Source: Emcibacteraceae bacterium
GTDB lineage: Bacteria > Pseudomonadota > Alphaproteobacteria > Sphingomonadales > Emcibacteraceae
Direction: 5' to 3'
Assembly: GCA_041396985.1 (NCBI GenBank)
Contig: JAWKXO010000001.1
Span: 558,001-622,000 of the forward strand
DNA: 64,000 nucleotides
Below the pieces are notes generated by a model. It had not been told where the DNA came from, searched no databases, and saw nothing but the letters and a program-made list of their open reading frames with translations. Positions 17,983-26,963 of this stretch are shown here, piece by piece. The stretch's first letter is position 1. Every line of letters starts with the position of its first letter. The position numbers were made by a program, and so were the translations under genes.

Positions 17983-18005
17983 GTTCAGTTTGGGTTAAGC
18001 TGAAC
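17983..18005. promoter_or_regulatory. Inverted repeat at the -35 region of the Tyr/Gly-rich protein gene
   Basis: GTTCAG (17983-17988) and CTGAAC (18000-18005) form a perfect 6-11-6 dyad directly before the extended -10 at 18007. Position over the -35 would suit a repressor or activator site. The binding protein is unknown. Confidence 0.35.
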
Positions 18006-18006
18006 T

Positions 18007-18015
18007 TGGTATAGT
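18007..18015 (+). promoter_or_regulatory. Extended -10 of the Tyr/Gly-rich protein gene
   Basis: TGGTATAGT is an extended -10 about 50 bases before the ATG at 18064. A related TTTGGTATGGTG lies 40 bases upstream, giving a partial direct repeat. Confidence 0.4.
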
Positions 18016-18063
18016 GATTCTCAGGTGATCGGGTTCTATTATGAATAACTAAGGAATACTATT

Positions 18064-19107
18064 ATGAGTAAGTCTAAAAAATTCCTAAAAAGTTCAGCGG
18101 CCATATGTGGATTGGCAATGATGGGTATGCTTATGACCCCACTTGCCGAAGCGGGCCCAAAAGATGGGCGCTCGAAATCTGCTGCGTATAAAAATTTCGG
18201 CGGCAAATCGGCCGTATCCAATGCTCGCCCAAACCGGGCGATGGGAAACAGCATAAGCCGTCCTGCTGCAAGTGTAATGCGTCAGGCTTCAAGAAGTGCT
18301 GCTGTACGCCCTTCAAGAAACTTTGACAAACAGGCAAGTCGCCCTACAATAAGCCGCCCTGCCGTCAATGCGAGCAGCATGAGAAGTTTAAGTGAAGGCA
18401 CAAGAAGCAGCAACCGAACTTTTTCCAATAGCAACAATAATAGCAACCCTTTTACAAGAACTCTTAACCGCACGACGACAAGGGTTAACAGAGACCTTGG
18501 GAACGGTTACGTGGCCAATCAGCGGCCAAACCGCACGATAATCAATAACTATAATTACCGCGACAATTATAGAGACAGATACCGCAATAATTATAGAAAC
18601 CACTATAACAGACGGTATAACAATAACGGGTTTATTCCGGGTCTGGTGACCGGTGCGTTTTTATATTCTGCGCTGAACAGCCCAAGCTATTACAGTAGCT
18701 ACTATGGTGGATATGGCGGTTATTATAGCGGCAGCAGCATTAGCCTGTCCTATAATTACGGTTATCCTTATGGCTACAGCTATCCCTATTATTACGGCTA
18801 CGGACCAAGATACGGATGGGCCAGCAGCTATTATTATCGTCCAAGAACACGGGTGGTTTATATTGAAAGACCGGTACAGACCGTTGTTCAACAGGTTCCG
18901 GTCTATACCCAGGAACCACAGCAGCAGGTCTATAGCGGTCAACAGCAACAGTCAGACCAGTTTGCCAATGAAAACTGCCTGCAGGTTCGTGAATATACCA
19001 CAACTATTCAGATCGGCGGCAAGGACGTCCCCGCATATGGCAATGCCTGTCTGATGCCGGATGGCAGCTGGAAATTCGGTGACCCGGTCGCGGAACCAAG
19101 TTTTTAA
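18064..19107 (+). CDS. Secreted Tyr/Gly/Asn-rich low-complexity protein
   Basis: A 347-residue exported protein with no known enzyme domain. The signal peptide ends near AEAGP (about residue 31). The next 130 residues are basic and rich in Ser, Arg and Asn. Residues about 165-190 are an Asn/Tyr/Arg tract (RDNYRDRYRNNYRNHYN), followed by IPGLVTGAFLY and a Tyr/Gly-rich stretch to about 265, then a Gln-rich linker. The last 45 residues are ordered, with two Cys (NENCLQVREYTTTI and YGNACLMPDGSW), a tail I recognise from other alphaproteobacterial exported proteins. A matrix or envelope-associated role is a guess. Confidence 0.85.
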   Translation: MSKSKKFLKSSAAICGLAMMGMLMTPLAEAGPKDGRSKSAAYKNFGGKSAVSNARPNRAMGNSISRPAASVMRQASRSAAVRPSRNFDKQASRPTISRPAVNASSMRSLSEGTRSSNRTFSNSNNNSNPFTRTLNRTTTRVNRDLGNGYVANQRPNRTIINNYNYRDNYRDRYRNNYRNHYNRRYNNNGFIPGLVTGAFLYSALNSPSYYSSYYGGYGGYYSGSSISLSYNYGYPYGYSYPYYYGYGPRYGWASSYYYRPRTRVVYIERPVQTVVQQVPVYTQEPQQQVYSGQQQQSDQFANENCLQVREYTTTIQIGGKDVPAYGNACLMPDGSWKFGDPVAEPSF

Positions 19108-19137
19108 GCAAGACGATTAAATAGAACCCGAAAAGAG

Positions 19138-19167
19138 AAAATACCCGCACCCCGCGGGTATTTTTTT
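19138..19167 (+). terminator. Intrinsic terminator of the Tyr/Gly-rich protein gene
   Basis: ATACCCGC (19141-19148) pairs with GCGGGTAT (19154-19161) and is followed by a T-run to 19167, 30 bases after the stop. The stem is nearly the same as the right arm of the dispersed repeat at 2553 and 54964, so it may derive from a repeat arm. Confidence 0.85.
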
Positions 19168-19242
19168 GTTTCTTTAAACTGTATTTTGATGACCTCTCTC
19201 GATTCCAGGCAATCATCCAATTGGATCAGATATTATTATAAA

Positions 19243-19965
19243 TCAGATATTATTGTAAATTACTGGCATTTTGCCTTGCCATTTTTTCCAAAGACCACCA
19301 TTTATGATAAGATCAGCCATCAAGTGGCCTACATTAATTCGACTGGTCTTCCCCCCACCAAAGATTGCACTTCTGGTAGGTGAAGGGTGAATATTATAGT
19401 CGCTGACTTCTAGTTCATCGATTAAAAGTGCAGGACGCACCACCACCCATTCTATTCTGTCGTCTTTTTGTCCAATTTGCGTGCGCAGATAATCAGCTGC
19501 TTTTTCGTTATCCCTATGAGGCGGAAGAAGTAATCGAATAAGTCCAATAACACATCTTTCAGCAAAGGAAATCTGCTCATTAAGGTCCCTGTTTCTGTTA
19601 CCAGTCGTATTCATAAGAATAAATTTAACTGGTTTAACCGGGTTATTAACCCTGATTGCGTCACAAAGTCGTCGTGTTGCTTCTGTTACCAGTTCGCGCG
19701 GTGCGCCAAATATACCAGAAAAGCTCAAATTGTGGCCCAGGCATGAGACCACGGCATCATATCCATGAACAAGATTTGCCATTTCCTGGGTATCAAGGTT
19801 AAGAATACTTTCATAAACAACCGTCAGGTTTTTATGATTTTCCAATTTCCTGGATAAATTAGTATTCGACCGAACCAACACTTTCACTTCATGGTCGCGT
19901 TTAAGTAATTGAGCGACCAGTAATCGGCCTGTTGCGCCGCTTGCACCTGCTATAAAAATTTTCAT
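19243..19965 (-). CDS. NAD(P)-binding atypical SDR protein (NmrA/BVR-B-like)
   Basis: A 240-residue Rossmann-fold protein, probably an oxidoreductase or NAD(P)-sensing protein. It opens MKIFIAGASGATGRLLVAQLL, a dinucleotide-binding motif, and has VVSCLGHNLS and VVVRPALL. The ATG at 19965 is preferred over one seven codons upstream because AAAGGAAT lies at ribosome-site distance before it. It is divergent from a LysR-type gene 92 bases away, the usual arrangement of a LysR regulator and its target. The substrate is not deducible. Confidence 0.83.
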   Translation of the reverse strand: MKIFIAGASGATGRLLVAQLLKRDHEVKVLVRSNTNLSRKLENHKNLTVVYESILNLDTQEMANLVHGYDAVVSCLGHNLSFSGIFGAPRELVTEATRRLCDAIRVNNPVKPVKFILMNTTGNRNRDLNEQISFAERCVIGLIRLLLPPHRDNEKAADYLRTQIGQKDDRIEWVVVRPALLIDELEVSDYNIHPSPTRSAIFGGGKTSRINVGHLMADLIINGGLWKKWQGKMPVIYNNI

Positions 19966-20002
19966 TTTATTCCTTTCAATCAACAATTGGCCTTATATAA
20001 CC

Positions 20003-20040
20003 ATGCATTTTTTCTAAATAAATTGCCTATATATGCATTT
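20003..20040. promoter_or_regulatory. Direct repeats in the SDR/LysR divergent promoter
   Basis: ATGCATTT occurs at 20003-20010 and again at 20033-20040, spaced 30 bases (about three helical turns) within the 92-base divergent intergenic region. Each contains the ATGCAT palindrome. A LysR-type dimer could bind here, which is inference from position. Confidence 0.3.
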
Positions 20041-20057
20041 CTGCTATACATATTTGT

Positions 20058-20951
20058 ATGGATTGGAAATCAGTAAAATTTGATTGGAACAGAGCGCGTG
20101 CCTTTTTAGTAACCGTCGAGGAAGGGTCTTTATCTGCTGCGGCTAGGGCTCTTGGTATGACACAGCCTACTCTTGGCCGTCAGGTTTCAGCATTGGAAGA
20201 AGAGCTTGGTGTTGTGCTTTTTGAACACGTCGGCAATGGGTTGATTTTAACCCCCAACGGATTAGAGCTTGTTGATCATGTCCGCGCTATGGGGGACGCT
20301 GCCAGCCGTGTCTCGCTTTCTGCAGCGGGCAAGTCACAATCTATCGAAGGGTCGGTTTGCATCTCTGCGAGTGAAGTCGATGCTACTTTTCGATTACCCG
20401 CCTTCATTGCCAAACTCCGCAATCAAGAGCCCGGTATAGATATAGAAATCGTTGTGTCCAACGATGCAAGTGATTTGCGACGTCGTGAAGCCGATATCGC
20501 GATCCGAACTTTTCACCCTGAACATCCTGATCTCATCGCCAAAAAAATCAGGGAAATTAATATCCGTCTCTATGCAAGTCCAGGCTATATAAACAGCATT
20601 GGAAACCCGGACTCCGTGAGCGGTCTTTCGCAAGCTGATTTTATTGGGTTTGATCGAAGCGACACCGTCTTGAATATTCTGAATGGTTTTGGATCGAATT
20701 TAACCCAAAGAAATTTTCCAATCATAACCAAGTTTCTGCTGATGCAATATGAGCTTGTTAAAAAAGGTATGGGGATTGCCCTTTTTCCAGAAGATATAGG
20801 TGATGCAGACCCTCAAATTGAAAGGGTTATTCCAGTCCTTGAGCCTATCGCCATTTTACCACTTTGGCTTGTCTCTCACCGTGAGCTTCGAACCAGTAAG
20901 CGTATTCGGGTAGTATATGATTTACTTCAAGAAGAACTTACGAAATTTTGA
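20058..20951 (+). CDS. LysR-family transcriptional regulator
   Basis: A 297-residue regulator. The N-terminal HTH is clear: FLVTVEEGSLSAAARALGMTQPTLGRQVSALEEELG across residues 16-51 (quoted in parts: GSLSAAARALGMTQPTLGRQ and VSALEEELG). The effector-binding domain follows (GSVCISASE, ADIAIRTFHP, GMGIALFPE). It is divergent from the SDR gene and probably controls it. The opening resembles the LysR subgroup that governs oxidoreductase or GST neighbours. Effector unknown. Confidence 0.93.
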   Translation: MDWKSVKFDWNRARAFLVTVEEGSLSAAARALGMTQPTLGRQVSALEEELGVVLFEHVGNGLILTPNGLELVDHVRAMGDAASRVSLSAAGKSQSIEGSVCISASEVDATFRLPAFIAKLRNQEPGIDIEIVVSNDASDLRRREADIAIRTFHPEHPDLIAKKIREINIRLYASPGYINSIGNPDSVSGLSQADFIGFDRSDTVLNILNGFGSNLTQRNFPIITKFLLMQYELVKKGMGIALFPEDIGDADPQIERVIPVLEPIAILPLWLVSHRELRTSKRIRVVYDLLQEELTKF

Positions 20952-21125
20952 GAATAGTTTAATACAATCTCATTTCACAATTTGATGTTTTTTATATAAA
21001 ACCAATAAAGGAACGAAACGAAAAATAGAATGTTTTTAAGATGACCAGCGAATAATATCGTTTGGCAAAAAAACGGATTCCGGGTTAAAAAGAATGGGTA
21101 TAAGAATAAAGGGGTTTAGACAGCT

Positions 21126-22388
21126 ATGACACTTACAAATCACCCGACAGACTCTTTTTTAAATGATGACGTGCCGCCCATGGGCATTTATGAAACGCTT
21201 TATGCCTTTAAGGAGGCCTTCGGTGCGTTCATGGGAACCGAAGGCACCCACCCATGGTCACAGGGCTTTCCGCTTACCACCCCACTTGAAAAGTTTAATG
21301 GCCCATCGCTCCCTTCCTCCGTCGATGTGACATGGGAAGACCGGTTTTATCCAAAAGCATGGGGCCATCCGCTGCTGCGCGACGCTGTCGTTGAGTATTA
21401 CAATACCTATTACGGCTCAAACATTACCCCGGATAATGTCATGATCTTTGCCGGGGGGCGCCCGGGTATTTATACCGTACTGGCATTCCTGAAAAAGAAT
21501 ATCCAGGTACGTATCGGCAATGTTGAATGGCCAGCATATCTTGATATCCTGACCCAGACGAAGGCGGACTGGAAAACGGTCCCCATGACGCCGGAAAATA
21601 ATTTTCATCCGAGCAATGCTGAATATTTCGACCGCTCGGGCCTTAATCATAAAACAATGCTTTTCCCGGTCATATCGAACCCCAGCAACCCGACCGGACA
21701 CGCGCGTGCCGGGGATGAGCTTAAAGAACTCATGCAGATGGCGGAGGCCCCGCGAAACGGTATCTTGCTTGATGAAGCCTATGAAATGTTCCATTCGCCG
21801 TCGGTCAGCGGTTTGCAGTATGTAAAAGACCTTGATAATTCCAATATCTTTCTTTCCGGGGCCTGTACCAAGGGCCTCCAGAGCCCCGGCATTCGTGTCG
21901 GCTGGATCATTGCGTCCAAAAAGAATATTGAAACGCTGTCAAATTTCAGCTCCTTCGGCATGGGTGGGGTATCCCACCCCAGCCAGATGTATGCTGTCGA
22001 GCTCATGAAACCGGAACGGGTCGCCAAACAGCGCAAAGCCATTGAAGAACATTATAACTGGCAACGGGAGCGGTATAAGCAGGCCTTTGAAAAAATGGGT
22101 CTGGAAGTTTTTACCGGAAACGGCGGGTTTTACCACTGGATCAGGCTGCCGAAAGGCATGAACTGCGATGAATTTAACCGCCGGCTTTATAAACGCGGTG
22201 CAGCGATCCTCGCTGGGCGCGACTGCGATATGGGTCGGCCCCATTCCAAAGATCCGGATTATGTCAGCCCCTATATGGACATGTTCAGGTTCAGTTTCGG
22301 CCCCCTCCTGCCCGAAACATTTGAAAGCGACATCCAGCTTTTGTCGGAAGTGTTGGAAGAATACAAAAAGGATATAGGCAACGGTTAA
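21126..22388 (+). CDS. PLP-dependent aminotransferase, class I/II
   Basis: A 420-residue fold-type I PLP enzyme. Cofactor residues are visible: K249 in SGACTKGLQSPG for the Schiff base, D216 and Y219 in LLDEAYEMF, the NPSNPTG turn near 185-191 and R257 in GIRVGW. The N-terminal WEDRFYPKAWGHPLLRDAVVEYY is the entry to the large domain. The amino donor cannot be told from the sequence. It stands alone, with 174 bases upstream lacking clear promoter features, and converges on the decarboxylase gene. Confidence 0.88.
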   Translation: MTLTNHPTDSFLNDDVPPMGIYETLYAFKEAFGAFMGTEGTHPWSQGFPLTTPLEKFNGPSLPSSVDVTWEDRFYPKAWGHPLLRDAVVEYYNTYYGSNITPDNVMIFAGGRPGIYTVLAFLKKNIQVRIGNVEWPAYLDILTQTKADWKTVPMTPENNFHPSNAEYFDRSGLNHKTMLFPVISNPSNPTGHARAGDELKELMQMAEAPRNGILLDEAYEMFHSPSVSGLQYVKDLDNSNIFLSGACTKGLQSPGIRVGWIIASKKNIETLSNFSSFGMGGVSHPSQMYAVELMKPERVAKQRKAIEEHYNWQRERYKQAFEKMGLEVFTGNGGFYHWIRLPKGMNCDEFNRRLYKRGAAILAGRDCDMGRPHSKDPDYVSPYMDMFRFSFGPLLPETFESDIQLLSEVLEEYKKDIGNG

Positions 22389-22568
22389 GAGGATCATCTG
22401 GACGGATTATAATTTTAGTTTTTCTTTAGACAGGAAAAGATTATATACCCCCGTCTGTTTCCGATCTGAAGCGGTCACACATCATAACTTTTATTGATAA
22501 ATTTCCCTTTGGATAAAAACGAAACTTTTAAAAGAATAAAAGTTTTAATCAACTGGCCAATGTCAAGG

Positions 22569-23816
22569 TCATTCGACCTGACTGCTCACGGTTATTTTAT
22601 GTGTGGCATCGAACCCGTTAAACCCTGTGCGGGATACTTCGCCATATGCGCCCAATTGTTCAATTCTGATCCAGTCACCAACTTGAACATCATTTGGAAG
22701 CATGAATGGTCCGTTCATCAAGTCAACGGAATCGCATGTTGGCCCCGCAAACCGAAAAGGCTGTAGCGGTAGAGGTGGACGATGAGCATCACTCCGAATA
22801 AGGTGTACGGGATAACGTAGGCCAATCGCCCCGCCGGCTTCGAAAATACCACCGTATGTACCATCATTCAGGTAAAGAAGATCGCCCTTGCGTCCTTCAA
22901 CCCGTGCGATTAGGGAGCCCCCAGAGGCGACTATAGCACGACCAACCTCGCAGATGAGATCGAGCCCCTCGAGCCCTTGATCTTTAATTGCTGTTTCGAT
23001 TGTTGCCGTAAATGCGGTTACTGGCGGAATTAATCTTGGTCCTGGAAGGGATGCCGGAAATCCACCTCCAACATCCAGGGCATCGACAATTACGCCGCTT
23101 TCGTTTATGGCGCGAGATATATGGGCAATGGCTTTTTCAAAAACGAACGGATCTTCACATTGTGTACCAACGTGAAAACTAACACCAAGTCGGCTGCAAT
23201 AGGGTCGACATTCTTTCAGCAAAGTAACGCCATCGTCAAATTTTGCACCAAATTTTGTAGAAAAATCAGTTGCAACACCACCATCCGGTTTATCTTTTGG
23301 AATTGCAAATCTGACATACAAAACCAAATCAGTCTTATCACCAAGGACTTTCAGAATTTTGTCCAACTCTCCGATATAATCGACCGAAAAAACTCGTAAA
23401 TTATGCAAGTCATAGGCTTCTTTTATAGCCTCGGGCGCTTTAATTGGATGCATAAAATAAAGTTCAACGTCGTCGAAAAGAGACCGTAGCAAACGTACTT
23501 CGCTGATAGATGCAACATCGAAATGACGCACGCCCGACTGATAAATCGCTTTAAGTATTATAGGATCAGGATTACATTTAACGGCAAACATTGTGCTCCC
23601 CGTAAATGCATCCATAAACTCTCTTGTCTTGCCTATTACTTCATCCGGCAACAGGATTGCTACCGGCAAAATAGGAGCAAGCGCACGAACGTCATCATCT
23701 GATAAATCATTATCAACAAAACTATTGGAAAAACCGTGCGGATATTGGCCAACTACATACTTATTCGAAATATAGCGTGGAGACTGACGTCCCGCAGAGG
23801 AAATTTTATGGTGCAT
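22569..23816 (-). CDS. Ornithine/lysine decarboxylase-like PLP enzyme (fold type III)
   Basis: A 415-residue member of the Orn/DAP/Arg decarboxylase group 2, probably making putrescine from ornithine. The PLP lysine is K80 in FAVKCNPDP. HVGTQC, the GGGFP glycine loop, CEVGRAIVASGG and GPTCDSVD with the active-site Cys follow in order. The last motif points to ornithine or lysine decarboxylase rather than diaminopimelate decarboxylase. The start is the ATG at 23816; a TTG directly before it is also in frame. With the arginase at 5549 it could form an arginine-to-putrescine route, which is inference. Confidence 0.87.
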   Translation of the reverse strand: MHHKISSAGRQSPRYISNKYVVGQYPHGFSNSFVDNDLSDDDVRALAPILPVAILLPDEVIGKTREFMDAFTGSTMFAVKCNPDPIILKAIYQSGVRHFDVASISEVRLLRSLFDDVELYFMHPIKAPEAIKEAYDLHNLRVFSVDYIGELDKILKVLGDKTDLVLYVRFAIPKDKPDGGVATDFSTKFGAKFDDGVTLLKECRPYCSRLGVSFHVGTQCEDPFVFEKAIAHISRAINESGVIVDALDVGGGFPASLPGPRLIPPVTAFTATIETAIKDQGLEGLDLICEVGRAIVASGGSLIARVEGRKGDLLYLNDGTYGGIFEAGGAIGLRYPVHLIRSDAHRPPLPLQPFRFAGPTCDSVDLMNGPFMLPNDVQVGDWIRIEQLGAYGEVSRTGFNGFDATHKITVSSQVE

Positions 23817-24236
23817 CAACTATAACCCAAAGCAAATAGGGAACAAATCCCCGTTGTTAACAAAAAAGCTACGTCGTTGCTGTACCATATTGAGCCAAGG
23901 CACGTGCGCGGCAACTCAATGCACCAAAATTTTAAAAATTTCAAGATTTTTTTATAAAAAGTAATTTATTTTTGGCTTCAAAAACTATTTATATATTTTC
24001 GTTAAATGAAGCAGGTTTACATGGTCGGATCAAATTAGTTTTTTTGTATATTCACCTATTTAAAATTGCCTTGCCGTTAGATATTTAAGAGCTTCTAAAC
24101 ATTGATCAATAAACAGGTTTTTGAAAATTTATCAGAGTAAAGATTAGCATTTGAATATAAGCGCATTAGCTTAATATTTAGGCAAATTTTGACTGTCCGC
24201 TATATGTCGGAAGAGGTTGTACAAAATACACATTTT
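23817..24236. other. AT-rich intergenic region upstream of the decarboxylase
   Basis: A 420-base gap, strongly AT-rich from about 23930 onward, holding the decarboxylase promoter at its left and the 3' end of the glycosylase-family gene at its right. I see no ORF with family resemblance, no tRNA, no strong hairpin and no repeat shared with the rest of the window. A regulatory leader is possible but nothing in the sequence shows it. Confidence 0.6.
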
Positions 24237-24821
24237 TCAAAGTAATTCCCTGACGCGTTTTTTAAGCCGAGGGAGGATTTCAGTTTCGAGCCAGTCATTT
24301 TTCCGAAGCCAGATATTATTGCGCGGGCTGGGATGGGGCAGCACGACATGGTCGGGCCAGTATTGCCGCCAGGCGCGGACCGTATCGGTCAGTGTGTTTT
24401 TACGCCGTTCCCCAAGATGCCAGTCAATGGCATATTGGCCAATCACAAGGGTAAGTTCGACCGAGGTCAGTTTTTCCATCAGTGGCGCGCGCCAGGCGTC
24501 GGCACATTCCTTTCTGGGCGGGAGGTCACCGCTTTTCCCTGTCCCCGGATAGCAAAAGCCCATCGGCACTATATTAATTTTGGAGCTGTCGTAAAAAATA
24601 TCCTTATCCACCCCCATCCAGTCACGAAGTCGATCGCCGCTTGGGTCATCAAAGGGAATACCGCTTGCATGAACGCGGCGGCCCGGGGCCTGCCCGACGA
24701 TGAGGATTTTTGCCCCCTCGCCCGCGCGAAGAACCGGCCTTACGCCATCGGATAAGGATTTTTCACAGATTTTGCAGGCTCTGATCTCGGTTAGAAAATC
24801 ATCCAGTGTTAAAGCTGACAT
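24237..24821 (-). CDS. Uracil-DNA glycosylase superfamily protein
   Basis: A 194-residue UDG-fold protein. It has an N-terminal Cys pair in IRACKICEKSL, the first active-site loop ILIVGQAPGRRVHASG, and the second loop LPHPSPRNNIWL. Only two cysteines sit at the N-terminus and no others are placed for a 4Fe-4S cluster, which sets it apart from family 4 and from the protein at 15444. Activity on uracil is not certain; this subgroup is poorly defined. It lies 20 bases downstream of smpB on the same strand. Confidence 0.85.
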   Translation of the reverse strand: MSALTLDDFLTEIRACKICEKSLSDGVRPVLRAGEGAKILIVGQAPGRRVHASGIPFDDPSGDRLRDWMGVDKDIFYDSSKINIVPMGFCYPGTGKSGDLPPRKECADAWRAPLMEKLTSVELTLVIGQYAIDWHLGERRKNTLTDTVRAWRQYWPDHVVLPHPSPRNNIWLRKNDWLETEILPRLKKRVRELL

Positions 24822-24841
24822 CTGCCTGTTCCCTCGCTTTT

Positions 24842-25315
24842 TTACCTGTCTTTTAACAGCCGCTCTTTTTGACGGTTCCAGTCACGCTCTTTATCAGAAG
24901 CGCGCTTGTCATGAAGCTTTTTACCCCGTGCCAGCCCAAGAAGCACTTTGGCCCGGTTCTGATCATTGAAATAAAGCTTTAAGGTGACAAGTGTCATGCC
25001 CTTTCGCTGCACAGCCGCCATCATTTTATTGATCTGCTTACGGTGAAGAAGCAGTTTTCTGACCCGTCTTGCGCTATGGTTAAAGCGGTTGGCCTGTTCA
25101 TATTCCTTGATATAGGCATTGATCAGGAAAACTTCGCCGTCCTTCACTTCGGCGTAGCTGTCGGTAATATTGCTTTCACCGGCACGAAGCGATTTAACCT
25201 CGGATCCGGTAAGCACAATTCCGGCTTCAAATTCCTCTTCAATAATATAATTATGCCGTGCCTTGCGGTTCAGCGCGATAACCTTATAGGCACTGTTTTT
25301 TTTATCACTTGCCAT
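24842..25315 (-). CDS. smpB: SsrA-binding protein SmpB
   Basis: Partner of tmRNA in rescuing stalled ribosomes. It is 157 aa. It has RKARHNYIIEEEFEAGIVLTG (in parts: ARHNYIIEE, AGIVLTGSEVKSLR), DSYAEVKDGEVFL, and a basic tail, ending KERDWNRQKERLLKDR. The start codon abuts the dapA stop, so the pair is cotranscribed. No tmRNA gene was recognised in the window. Confidence 0.97.
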   Translation of the reverse strand: MASDKKNSAYKVIALNRKARHNYIIEEEFEAGIVLTGSEVKSLRAGESNITDSYAEVKDGEVFLINAYIKEYEQANRFNHSARRVRKLLLHRKQINKMMAAVQRKGMTLVTLKLYFNDQNRAKVLLGLARGKKLHDKRASDKERDWNRQKERLLKDR

Positions 25316-26197
25316 TTATTTTTCCAGCAGGCCCGCTCCTATCATGGCGGCTTTTACTTTTGCCTTTGTCGTGTCACTTATCGGCACCAGTGGCAGTCGC
25401 ATATCAGGCAGGCATAATCCCAATAGTGACGCCGCATATTTAACGGGACCAGGACTGGGTTCAATAAACATCACATCATGAAGCGCGGTTAGCTTGTCTT
25501 CAAGCTCAAGCGCTTTTTTATGGTCGCCCGATAAAGACGCCTTCTGAAAGTCCGAAACCAGTTTTGGTGCTATATTGGCCGTCACCGAAATGCAGCCAAC
25601 ACCGCCATGGGCGTTAAAGGCCAGTGCCGTCTGATCCTCGCCGGAAAGCTGGATAAATCCTTTGCCACAGGCGGCGCGCTGAAGCGGCACCCGGGCCAGA
25701 TTACCGGTCGCGTCTTTGACCCCGATTACATTTTCCAGTTCACGGTAGCATCTCGCCATGGTCTCCACGCTCATATCAACAACACTGCGACCCGGAATAT
25801 TATATATAATAATCGGCAGGCTAACGGCATCGTTAATTGCTTTGAAATGCTGAAACATTCCTTCCTGATTGGGTTTATTATAATAGGGTGTGACGATCAG
25901 TGCGCCGTCCGCACCCGCCTCTTTGGCGTGCCTTGTCAGGCCAATGGCCTCACGGGTTGAATTTGACCCGCAGCCGGCGAGCACCGGTACCCGACCCGCC
26001 ACTTCATCAATGCAGGCTTCGGTAACGGCCCGGTGTTCCGTATGATCAAGGGTCGGGGATTCGCCGGTGGTACCACAAGGGACAACACCAGTGGAGCCCT
26101 GTTCAATTTGCCAGCTGACAAATTTTCGGTAAGTTTCTTCATCAAACTCACGATTTTTAAAAGGTGTGATAAGGGCCGGGATTGATCCGCCAAACAT
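25316..26197 (-). CDS. dapA: 4-hydroxy-tetrahydrodipicolinate synthase
   Basis: Condenses pyruvate with aspartate semialdehyde in the lysine/diaminopimelate pathway. It is 293 aa in a TIM barrel. It has GTTGESPTL (42-50), the catalytic Tyr132 in IIYNIPGR and the Schiff-base Lys161 in VIGVKDATG. dapA-smpB adjacency is common in alphaproteobacteria. The promoter must lie in 26198-26288. Confidence 0.97.
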   Translation of the reverse strand: MFGGSIPALITPFKNREFDEETYRKFVSWQIEQGSTGVVPCGTTGESPTLDHTEHRAVTEACIDEVAGRVPVLAGCGSNSTREAIGLTRHAKEAGADGALIVTPYYNKPNQEGMFQHFKAINDAVSLPIIIYNIPGRSVVDMSVETMARCYRELENVIGVKDATGNLARVPLQRAACGKGFIQLSGEDQTALAFNAHGGVGCISVTANIAPKLVSDFQKASLSGDHKKALELEDKLTALHDVMFIEPSPGPVKYAASLLGLCLPDMRLPLVPISDTTKAKVKAAMIGAGLLEK

Positions 26198-26288
26198 GAT
26201 AATGCTCCAATTTTCTGTATTTTATCTGCAAAATAAGCCGCATAGGGCAACTCTGCAAGCATATATGGTTATAGCGGTGAATTTAAAC

Positions 26289-26319
26289 AAAAAAAAGGCG
26301 GGAATAGTTTCCCGCCTTT
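26289..26319 (-). terminator. Intrinsic terminator after the EF-hand gene
   Basis: AAAGGCGGGAA (26294-26304) pairs perfectly with TTCCCGCCTTT (26309-26319) around a TAGT loop. On the minus strand it ends in an extended U-run. It lies 61 bases after the EF-hand gene stop and upstream of dapA. Confidence 0.9.
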
Positions 26320-26379
26320 CAGTGATACGTTTAAGAATTTATGGGGTAATTCTTAGACGCACGGGACATTAGATATGAA

Positions 26380-26862
26380 TTAGTTACGCATGGCGCGTGG
26401 ACGATCACGCATTCTGTCACCACGATCACGGCGATCATTTAAAATGCCATCACCATTACGGTCCATACGGTCAAACATTTTTTCACCGGCCGCTTTGTAC
26501 TCTTCGGCTGAAATTGTACCGTTTTTATCTGCATCCATGCTTTCAAAGCGTTTTTGTAAGCGCTCATCAGCGCGCTTTTCACGATCCGCCTTATTCTCTT
26601 CAGCCATTTCCTGGCGCCTCGCCATCATAGCTTCACGGTCTGCTTTGGCTTTTGCTTTATATTCATCAAGCGAAATTCCGCCACCATTTTTATCCGTATC
26701 AGCAAAACGTTTGTCCATCATTGCTGAAAATTCGGACTTCTCAACAGTACCGTTTTTGTTAGTATCCATCATTGACATACCGCGACCTCCTTCTTGAGAC
26801 ATCGCAACGCCTGTGAAGGTAAGGGCCAATACTCCTGTAATTACATAAATAGATTTAGTCAT
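26380..26862 (-). CDS. Exported EF-hand protein
   Basis: A 160-residue secreted calcium-binding protein of unknown role. A signal peptide covers about residues 1-22 (ends VAMSQEG). Four EF-hand loops can be counted: DTNKNGTVEKSEF, DTDKNGGGISLDEY, DADKNGTISAEEY and DRNGDGILNDRRD. A Lys/Glu/Arg-rich helical linker lies between loops two and three. The C-terminus is Arg/Asp-rich. The ATG at 26862 is chosen because it follows GGAG at proper spacing and begins the signal peptide; a longer frame has 11 extra codons. It is monocistronic, with its own terminator. Confidence 0.88.
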   Translation of the reverse strand: MTKSIYVITGVLALTFTGVAMSQEGGRGMSMMDTNKNGTVEKSEFSAMMDKRFADTDKNGGGISLDEYKAKAKADREAMMARRQEMAEENKADREKRADERLQKRFESMDADKNGTISAEEYKAAGEKMFDRMDRNGDGILNDRRDRGDRMRDRPRAMRN

Positions 26863-26963
26863 TTTAATCTCCAAAAATTTATCCCATTCCCACAAGTCAT
26901 GTACTCATAATACGTCGTAGATTTAAAAACCTGTCGTTGTTTTTAAAAAAGGGGATAAAATGA

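Noticed and set aside
21939..22397. 152-codon open frame antisense to the aminotransferase
   Set aside because: Shadow of the opposite strand of a clear PLP enzyme gene.
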